Shown here piece after piece: positions 56,374 to 64,000 of a stretch of 64,000 nucleotides of DNA. The position numbers and the translations under genes are program-made. Every line of letters starts with the position of its first letter. Position 1 is the stretch's first letter. Source of the stretch: Zizania palustris (lineage: Eukaryota > Streptophyta > Magnoliopsida > Poales > Poaceae); NCBI GenBank assembly GCA_019279435.1, contig JAAALK010000286.1, positions 33,293,712-33,357,711 on the forward strand, written 5' to 3'. Below the pieces are notes generated by a model, which saw nothing but the letters and a program-made list of their open reading frames with translations, ran no database searches and was not told the DNA's origin.

Positions 56374-56593
56374 TTACATCTCATCTGCATCAAGATAGAC
56401 ATTATTGAAACGAATTTGAAGTTCATTGTCCTCAACCATGTGTTGGATTCTCTTTTTAGGGGCTTCCCAATCCTTCACACATGATAGAATCTCCACCATT
56501 TTCACCAAAACTTAGTAAAAAATCAAGTCTAGCAATCAAGCAACAAAGGTGAGTATGAGCTACCACGACATTGTAATCCAAGTGTCAAACACT
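56374..56593 (-). pseudogene. hAT transposase remnant, C-terminal part
   Basis: On the minus strand, DYNVVVAHTHLCCLIARLDF continues the BED-finger segment, as hAT transposases do before the core. A break follows, and then VLVKMVEILSCVKDWEA, KKRIQHMVEDNELQIR and VYLDADEM before a TAA at 56374-56376. CVKDW and the acidic DADEM-type ending are typical of hAT dimerisation-domain C-termini. The catalytic core between the two is missing, so an internal deletion fused N- and C-terminal parts with a frameshift near 56520. It cannot encode a transposase. Confidence 0.75.
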
Positions 56594-57741
56594 TGTAAGT
56601 TCAAGTGTTATTAGTTTGATTTTGGTGATTAATGACAAACCTAATTGTGTTGAGACAAATATTTTATTGAGTATTTATTTGTTTAGTCTCATTTGGATAT
56701 GAAGATACAAATGTTAAGAGGTACGCATTAAATTACTCATTATCTTAATTGATACCTCTTGCATGAATAGAATATAGAGTAAACTCCTCTTTTAATCTTG
56801 ATTAAATACACTCATATGCTTTGCAGCTACAATCATATGTATGCACATCTTGAGGGGAGCTCACTTTATATTACATGATTTGTTAGAATTTATTTAATAT
56901 AACATCTTAATTTTGAAATGAATATATCATTTAGTCAACACTCTCAAAATATTGATAATGATTGAACCTAATCACGATAAGATCGAAATACATAGAGATA
57001 AAAGCTATTTGTAACACTCTTCATCTCATGTACATGTTTGATAGGTTCAAATATTATTTTCATGTTATGGGTATATATATATTTATGAGACTAACATTTT
57101 CTCTTAAGTATTGTTCATTTTAGTCACATTCATTTGAAAATATGAAGGTCACGACGATATGCATATGTTATAATATTCACATTCTTGTTGCATGCCTTCA
57201 ACATACATTATAGGATAAACTTTTTCTTATGCTTAACTTGAATATGTGCATATAGGTTCTTCACATATATACAAATGCACATATTTAGAGGAGTTGTTCT
57301 TATATGTTGAATGTGTATAGTATTAATCCATGTTCTCTTATTGATTCATCTATACTCATGCATATGGTTTTCTTATATATTTTTTGTATGCACATATGGT
57401 TTTCTTATATATATTTAGTTATATATCCACTTGATCCATTTTCTTCGCATATATTCTATAGATAATCTTAATTTAAATTATATTTACTCAACTAATCTAT
57501 TCATATATTTCTTATGTGACGGTTGGTCAACGAGTGGAGGTTGACAATCAGATTTTTGAACTACTAGATTTCCTCCGAGTTATGTAAAGGATTAAGTATA
57601 TTTGTGAGTAGAATATTATATGATATCTTGCATTAATGGTCATCGATTTAAAGCCATCATGATGGGTTGATGAGAATAGAGGTTGATCAAGGTTTCAGCA
57701 TAACGATGGTTTGGTCGAATGATCACATGAGTTGATCCCAA

Positions 57742-59076
57742 CACTACCTAAAAAGGGTCTTTAGTGACGGGTCATAATAGGCATTAGTAACGGGCATCGT
57801 ACCCCTCACCCTTATCACATCACTAATGACCTATCATTAGTGACGGGTATACACCCGTCACTAAGGGTGACCTTTAGTGGTGGGCATACATCTTTACCCG
57901 TCACTAATTGTCACCTTTAGTGACAGGTATAGATGTTCACGCGTACCTTTAGTGACGGGTATAGATGTTCACGCGTCACTAAAGGTCACCTTTAGTGACA
58001 CACATACATCTATACCCGTCACTAAAGGTGGACCATTAGTGATGGGCATAGATGTTCACGCGTCACTAAAGGTAGATTTTTTTTTCATTTCAAATCTGTT
58101 CTATACAGTTTCGTTTAGTTTCTTTCAGTTCAAATGAGTTAACAATTAGATCCTAGATTATCATGGAGGGGCTCTTTTCATCATTTTTGTCGTCGTTCCG
58201 ATGTGATTTTCATGTAGTCATCATCGGTGAGGCCTCTACCTTGAGCCACAATAGAGGAGGAGCGATGATGATGACGAAGAAGAAGAATAGATCCGAGGTG
58301 GTCATGGATAGGCGCTCTTTCCATTATTTATGTCGTTGTTCCAAAAATCTTTCCATGTGGTCATCGTCGGTGAGGCCTCTACCATGAGATAAAATAAAGG
58401 AGGAGAGATGATGATAAAGAAGAAGAAGATAAAGAGGTGATAATAATGGAGGAGAGAAAGCAATAGGATTTGGAGAAGCAATGATAATAACTTTGTACCC
58501 TTTGTTGATGTAGTTCAATACCGATGAGATCATAGTCGGGTGGAGCATGAAGTAACGTTGATCGTTGTCGAGTAGATCTTGTAGTGACGTCGGCCACCAT
58601 AGATAGAGCACGATCTAGATGAGAATGGTAAAGATCAAGTAGAGAGAGCAAGGGAGTGAAGTTATAGAAAAGTTGAGAGTATAGACTGAAGAGAGGAGAT
58701 GAGACTTTATAACAATGTTCTTCTGTCCACCTAAATTTTCGGGCTAGTGTTCTTATGCCCGCCCAAATTTTCATGTGTGTCGGTCTTTAGTGACGGGTCT
58801 AGATATTCACGCATCACTAAAGGTAGGTCTTCAGTGATGGGTCTTTCACACATTACTAAAGGTGAGTCTTTAGTGACAGGTCTCAACGTTACCCATCACT
58901 AATGATCAGTTTAGAATTTTGGCAACTCATTAGTGGCGTACATCATTGAGACTCGTCACTAAAGGTAGATCTTTAGTGACGGTTGTAAACACACACGTCA
59001 CTAAAGGTAAATTAGTGACACGTGTCTTTTATTCGTCACTAAAGCTATGTCACTAAAGACCATTTGTGTGGTAGTG
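57742..59076. mobile_element. Non-autonomous CACTA element, 1335 bp
   Basis: Termini CACTACCTAAAAAGGGTCTT and the inverse ending GGTAGTG (CACTACC read inward), with the 3-bp target duplication CAA on both sides (57739-57741 and 59077-59079). Both ends carry many subterminal copies, in both directions, of TTTAGTGACGGGTNTAGAT/CGTCACTAAAGG (57760-58075 and 58780-59060). The centre has a 141-bp tandem duplication and no transposase. It would depend on a CACTA transposase elsewhere. Confidence 0.92.
58161..58440. repeat. 141-bp tandem duplication within CACTA element
   Basis: Two diverged copies starting TCATGGAGGGGCTC (58161) and TCATGGATAGGCGC (58302), each running through GGTGAGGCCTCTACC to a purine-rich GAAGAAGAAG stretch. 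Confidence 0.8.
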
Positions 59077-59734
59077 CAAGTTGGATAAGTGCAAGGCAAA
59101 GGTACAATGCTGCTAAGGATATGTTTCTTAGTTTTTTACCGGTCTTGATGTTTAGAGTAAAGACCGGATTGCTAGATAGGCACCATACTATTAAGAGGAG
59201 TCATTGACTAGTAGCTTGATTTGAACCGTGTGCAAATCTCTCAATCTCAATGCATCATCTTTTTCACTATGCATGCACATTTAGGTTTTATCTAGCTTGA
59301 GTAAGACATCTGGGTAGGATCTTGACCCTTTTGGTACTCAACTAGAGTCTTTAGCATGCATGTGATGAAACTTGCTTAGTGGTATATCATGAATTGTTTG
59401 TCCACCCATGATTATCTTCGGAGTCAGTTTTATCGATAAAGAGAGAGGTGGACATATCAAGGGGAATGTACAATCTTGTGTCGAGAGTTCTCTCAAATCT
59501 CAAATAGAGTGGAAAGTGGATACGTATAGTTGGAATGAGTTGCACTTTGTGCACATGTCCGGTATAATGTATTTGATACTTTGAGCCTTTTATCTCAAAT
59601 AAACATTGGATTTCTTTGATGTAAATCATATGGATTGTGTAGCCCTTGAACTATATTTCCATAGAGTTCAAGATGGTAAAATTCTAACACCCGAGTCAAA
59701 AGTTATCGTTGTTTTACTAAGTGTCAGTCATGCT

Positions 59735-60050
59735 GTTTTTGACTGATGGTCTGACCAACATGGGGAGGCCGATCATACCGACAAGTGATGGGTAGTATGA
59801 CCGGCTAGGAGACCGGTCCGATTGTAATTTCCATATTTTCCTTCACCAAGTTTATAGAGCCAAAAATGGTATTGTCGGCCTGATCGAGTCGATGACCGGT
59901 CCGACCAGGTAGGTCTAGTCCGATCGGGCCAACATGACCGGTCAGACCGGGTTCTCTTTTGACGTCAGCTAACGGCTATTTTTATAGTTGTTGGCAAGGG
60001 GGTCGGTTTGACCAGCCCAAACTGGCCAGTCAGACCGATAGTACCCTGAG
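59735..60050. repeat. GGTCTGACC-type motif cluster in copia LTR
   Basis: Copies such as GACCGGTCCGATTG, GACCGGTCAGACCGG and GGCCAGTCAGACCG, the same near-palindromic motif as in T1/T4 but in an unrelated copia LTR. Confidence 0.7.
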
Positions 60051-60091
60051 AGTTCTCCCATTTTGCCTAACAACTAGTTTTTTGGTGTGGG

Positions 60092-60100
60092 CTATATAAG
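60092..60100 (+). promoter_or_regulatory. TATA box of copia solo LTR
   Basis: CTATATAAG in GGGCTATATAAGGGCATGAG. This fixes the LTR orientation as plus, opposite to the hAT transposase. Confidence 0.7.
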
Positions 60101-60903
60101 GGCATGAGTTAGGTTGGTTTTGTTGTTACTCCTAATTGTATTGAAGGCATACATTTGAGAGCAAACCCTAGTGAGCATATTGTGCAATATTTGCTCTAGT
60201 AAAGCCGCTCCTCTCCTTTAGTGCATGATTTGCAACTAAAGTGCATTAGTTGCTTATAGAGAGTTGTAGAGGAAATATTCTATGAGATTGAGCCTTTAGC
60301 ATTTGGTGAGAGTCAAGTGAGTCTTGGCTTATTACTCTTGGTGTTTGTCGACACCTATACGACTTTGTGGTGGTTGTGGACCGGTGATCTCTCCGAGAAA
60401 ATTGTGGAAGAGACCCAGTGTTTTTGAGTGGCTTGGATTTCGCCACCTTCAGAGTGGAGGAAGAACAACCCTAGCGATTGAGGCTTGAGAGCATCACTTC
60501 CGATGTCGGCTTTAAACTAAGCCAATTCCTCATCGCGGGAATATGGTGGCTTGGTGAAGGGAGCGATCAACTGATGCTTGCCTCAACGCTGACGTAGGAA
60601 GTCGACAAGCTTCTGAACATTGAGTGAAAAATCTTGTGTACTTATTTGTGGTTTGTATATTGTACATATTTACATACTCGCAATCTACCTTTCATAGAAT
60701 TATTTTGATTTCTTGTCACCCTAGGCTTGCAAACCTAAACATAGGCCTAGCTTTTATACACTTAGTGGAGACTATTTGTTTTAGGCCTTGATTGTGCAAA
60801 ACTGATTTGTTTTAGCTTCCGCATATAGTAATCGGTTTAGCCAAAAGTTTTTTAAAATACGCCTATTCACCCCTCTTGTCGTCCTCTTTGATCCTACACA
60901 CTG

Positions 60904-61140
60904 CCATCTGAAGTAAAATGAATTAACGATTGAGACGACCGAGACTTAGCAATTCTAGCATGACATTTAGCCCTATGCCTCAATAGATGGCCAGTGCCAC
61001 CAGTAGAAAGAGCAGAATAAACATGATTGTAATGGTTGCACTTAGCTTTATACCTGACGCTTTTTCCACCAATTACCTTAAATATCTTCTCGGAGTCATT
61101 CCAAACACTAGAGGTTGCGGAACGGGACCTATTCTTGCTG
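60904..61140 (-). pseudogene. hAT transposase remnant, BED zinc finger
   Basis: The minus strand reads SVWNDSEKIFKVIGGKSVRY, KCNHYNHVYSALSTGGTGHL and LRH, with the Trp, Cys/His and TGHLxRH pattern of hAT BED fingers. The second Cys of the CxxC pair is Tyr, so zinc binding is probably lost. In-frame TAG codons stand upstream (near 61120-61190). It continues to LIHFTSDG before the copia LTR, then resumes at 56593. Confidence 0.78.
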
Positions 61141-61259
61141 CCCTAGGAGGAGTCTATGGGGTCCTAACCCCCAGCCTCTTGGCCTACTATAGCGCCACCG
61201 CCCTCAGCATCGCCTTTGATGTCGATAGGATCGACACTTCTGTTGTTGCCTAAGAGTTC

Positions 61260-61645
61260 ATCCCTGGGTTGACCCATCAACCGAAGTTTATTGTTGATGG
61301 AGGGCCTATCCACTTTGTTGTCCATCACTGGCCCTCCAGTTCCTCAATATATTCATGTATATATAAATGTTAACATAACTATAGTTGCACAATCAAAGTA
61401 AGTACATAGAAAAACTAGTGTTTACCTCAAATCCAGAGCACCATAGCAGCCAATGAGGTCAACAAAGCAAAGATCTAGCCTCTAGGAGATGATGAGCAAA
61501 CTTGGACAGAATAACCAGAGAACAACAAGTATGTAAAACTAGAAACCCTAGATATAGAACAACAAGGATTCAAGTATAGAAACAGGCAACAACAACTATA
61601 CAAAAGTAACAGAATTATAGAACAAGTGTACAACAAAAAGAACAA
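61260..61645. other. hAT internal noncoding, left part
   Basis: AT-rich sequence upstream of the BED-finger remnant, with short A/C-rich repeats and no ORF of note. Confidence 0.45.
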
Positions 61646-62195
61646 CAAGTAATTATAGAAGAACATGAACATCATACATACAAACATCAAGCGTATAGAA
61701 ATAAGCATACGTAATTACACAAGAACAACTAGTGTACAAGAGTAACCGAAGTAATGGGAGTAACATAAGTAACAGAACAACTAAAACAACTGTATATCAG
61801 ACAGAACAACAAGTAATTACACAAGAACATGAACATCATACATACAAACATCAAGTGTACAAAAACAAGCATAAGTAATTACACAAGAACAGCTAGTGTG
61901 CAAAAGTAACAGAAGTAATAGGAGTAACAAAACAACTAGATCAAGTGTACAACAACAAGAACAAGTAATTATACAAGAACATGAACATCATACATACAAA
62001 CATCAAGTGTACAGAAACAAGCATAATTAATTACACAAGAACAACTATTGTACAAAAGTAATAAAGTAATAGGAGGAACAGAAGTAGCGGAACAACTAGA
62101 ACAAGTGGTCAAGTGTACAACAACATGAACAATAAGTAATTACACAAGAACATGAACATCATACATACAAACTTCAAGTGTATAAAAGTAACAAG
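61646..62195. repeat. Tandem repeat of about 152-171 bp in hAT 5' region
   Basis: Three units and a partial fourth, starting at 61646, 61810, 61962 and 62133. Each begins CAAGTAATTAYACAAGAACA, continues ATCATACATACAAACATCAA, and ends in a variable ACAACTAGAACAAGTG-like stretch. Purely A/C-rich, no coding potential. The length differences come from the variable segment. Confidence 0.85.
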
Positions 62196-63150
62196 TAATT
62201 ACACAAGAACATCATACATTATTGATACATTTATAGTGATACAAAAGTAACACAATAGCTAGAACATCATGCATGGCACAACAAGTAGGTACCTACTGCT
62301 GTGCTGCAATTGTTGTCAGTGAGGAAGAACCAAAGAATGTGCTGCAATGGTCGTCGATGAGGAAGAACCGAAGAAGAGCAATAGCATGGCACTAGCATGA
62401 CCAGATCGACCGGCAGCACGACGACATGTGGGATGGAGAAGGAGAGGGGATCAGGGAGGGAATGGGTAGTCGGGTAGGTACCTAACAGCGCAATAGCTGC
62501 TAGAGAGGAGTAGAGGACAAAGGCAACTTAAAGATGACCAGATCTACAAGCGTAGCCCCTAGCCCACAGCCCGCAACCACCAGATATACTGACGCGATGA
62601 GCTAGCGATGCCACAACTAGATCGGCTGATGGTGCGAAAGATAGAGAAGGGGAAGGGAGCGAGTGAGACACAAACTTGGCGAAGAGGATGATGAGTTGAT
62701 GACAAGGTAGGGAGGTCGATGATCAGTTGATGACACCATGAAGGAGCCAACAGATCCAAAGAAGACGTATTGGATCAGAGGTTTCAAGCGAACTGGCAGA
62801 GGCAGTGAGGGTGAGCGAGTGAGGGGCAGGGACTCGGGAGTCAAGGGGAAATAAACTAGGGTTTTAGGGGGACGTGACACGGTGGAATTTATACCATGGC
62901 AAGCTGTTGATTGGACAGCTAAGGATGGGGGATCGAGCGGCAGATCATATGTCTTGGAGCGTGGGAGTCGTCGGGTTGCCGTTGGGCCGGCCCAAATAGT
63001 CATGTCATGCCGGACTGGCACTATAGACTGAGATGTCAGCCTAAGCACTACACGACACCTAGTGCCGAGCCGGCACTAACATTACACCCATAGTGTCGTG
63101 TAATGATAGTGCCATGTTTTTTAGAGCTGGGTCTAGTGCCGCTCACAACA
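62196..63150. other. hAT 5' noncoding and subterminal region
   Basis: Upstream of the transposase remnant on the minus strand. GC content rises from 62280, where a promoter or 5' exon would be expected, but I recognise no coding motif. The last 200 bp carry GCCGGNC/AGTGCC-type subterminal repeats. Confidence 0.45.
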
Positions 63151-63173
63151 CCCATTCCATTTGGCCACCTATA

Positions 63174-64000
63174 CACTTAGTGTCCCTCTTTTTTCACATG
63201 TTCTACATTTTACTGTCACATTTAGAAGAATTCACACCTTTATGCGTACATTTTTTCATTTGACCATGCAAGGTCAAGAGGCTAGACATTTCCTCAATGA
63301 AAATATGCTCTTCAAGGACTTTGGAAACTACACGTCAAAATAATTAATTATAAATATTATATAAGATCATTCATATTGTGTGTGAAAATTATTCTTATTA
63401 TGTAGATCACATTTTCTAAAAAAATATGCAATTTGAATTGTCAAATTTAAAGTTAAAATGAATTAATTATGAATTTTTAAAGGTTTCAGCACTATTTTGG
63501 ATTTTCAGAAAATAAAAAAATTATTTAAAAATTTAGAAATTATTTTTTAAATATTTTTAATTTGTTCAGGGTCTATTTAGTCTTTGAGCAAAGTTGAGGG
63601 GTGTAATTCATATTTTTCATTGATCTATCATGTCACCAACGTCATGTCAGCAAAACCACTCATTGTACGTTTTGTCGTGTTAGCAAAACCACTCTTCAAG
63701 AGTTAGTTTTCAATACTGAGTCTGTCTGCCAGACGGTAACATTCTTTAGGCTTCAGCGATATTTGAGAGTGTAATTAATATTTTTTTTATTTTTTTTATC
63801 GCTAGGATTAAGTGCAATGTTATTTAGATTTTCTATTCTGCCATGATTGTACCGTTTGACGGTTTCAGTCTCTGTCCCCAGAGAAGTTCGTTAGATTTTA
63901 CATATACTAGCTTAAACATCGAAACAAAAAACGTTGAATTTCTTCCAAAAGTTCAAATGCTTTACATATTACCCAAGGAATATATTTTGGCCTTTTTTAG
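63174..64000. other. Unassigned AT-rich sequence
   Basis: Host flank of the hAT element. There are no ORFs over 60 codons that look real, no tRNA and no recognised repeat terminus. It contains homopolymer T runs (63781-63800). Confidence 0.5.

Larger units (their letters stand above)
56594..60898 (+). mobile_element. Copia-type solo LTR inside hAT element
   Basis: Starts TGTAAGTTCAAGTGTTATTA, followed by GATTTTGGTGATTAATGACA, a common start of grass copia LTRs. It ends CACCCCTCTTGTCGTCCTCT and TTGATCCTACA. A TATA box lies at 60092. No primer site or internal region follows; hAT coding sequence resumes directly, so it is a solo LTR of about 2.97 kb once the CACTA insertion is removed. CACT flanks both ends (ACACT if the LTR ends one base earlier), a probable target duplication. 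Confidence 0.8.
55738..63173 (-). mobile_element. hAT transposon related to nDart/Dart, with nested insertions
   Basis: The left end TATAGGTGGCCAAATGGGC and right end CCATTTGGCCACCTATA form inverted termini. They differ at two positions from the 19-bp rice nDart/Dart terminus as I remember it (TAGAGGTGGCCAAACGGGC). The flanks CACGTAGC and CACTTAGT agree at 6 of 8 bases, fitting an old 8-bp hAT target duplication. Subterminal regions are rich in GCCCGACAC/GTGCCGGC-like repeats. On the minus strand it has a promoter-side noncoding part (61260-63150), BED-finger and C-terminal transposase remnants, and a copia LTR inserted between them. Without the LTR it is about 3.1 kb. Confidence 0.85.

Noticed and set aside
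57877..58137. 86-codon ORF with repeated VTGIDVHASL motifs
   Set aside because: It is a translation of CACTA subterminal repeats.
60987..61253. 88-codon plus-strand ORF MASATSRKSR
   Set aside because: The opposite strand encodes the BED zinc finger of the hAT transposase with recognisable motifs.
62617..63048. 143-codon minus-strand ORF near the hAT right end
   Set aside because: No recognisable domain, overlaps subterminal repeats, and lies upstream of the BED-finger remnant without a clear splice link.

Overview
This window is repeat-rich plant heterochromatin, most likely from rice (Oryza) or a close grass. The basis for that is the mix of elements: Del/Tekay-type Ty3/gypsy elements with LTRs over 3 kb and an extra ORF upstream of gag (as described for rice RIRE3/RIRE8), Tat-lineage gypsy elements primed by tRNA-Arg, a Sirevirus-like Ty1/copia element, a hAT element whose termini closely resemble rice nDart/Dart, and a small CACTA element. 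I found no intact host gene. The only host-derived coding trace is a roughly 115-bp MADS-box pseudogene fragment at 55085-55199.

Layout. 1-4291: two LTRs of one Tekay family, back to back in opposite orientation. 4292-4501: a 35-bp minisatellite. 4502-6651: the end of a Tat element (T2, minus strand: RNase H, second RNase H, integrase). 6652-9895: a truncated Tekay LTR. 9896-11141 and 34100-40412: the two halves of one Tat element (T1, minus strand), split by a Sirevirus (S1, plus strand, about 11142-34099). The S1 5' LTR is itself split by a gag-only Tekay derivative (G2, 12505-26012), and the G2 orf0 is split by a solo LTR (L5, 17772-21687, target-site duplication TAGAG). T1 itself adjoins a Tat integrase piece (T3), giving nesting T3 < T1 < S1 < G2 < L5. 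40659-52883: a complete, young Tekay element (G1, target-site duplication CTTAT) sitting in the LTR of a further Tat copy (T4, plus strand, to 54779). 54780-54935: a MITE fragment. 55085-55199: the MADS-box fragment. 55738-63173: a hAT element of about 7.4 kb containing a copia solo LTR (56594-60898), which contains a 1335-bp CACTA element (57742-59076, duplication CAA). 63174-64000: unassigned AT-rich DNA.

Functionally, G1 is the only near-complete machine: two LTRs with TATA boxes, an initiator-Met-tRNA primer site, orf0, gag-pol with every catalytic residue I looked for plus a C-terminal chromodomain, and a polypurine tract. One nonsense codon in gag breaks its polyprotein. G2 keeps orf0 and gag sequence but has no pol. 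All other coding regions are decayed. Most in-frame stops in S1 and T2 look like C-to-T changes at CGA, CAG or TGG codons, the pattern expected from long-term cytosine methylation.
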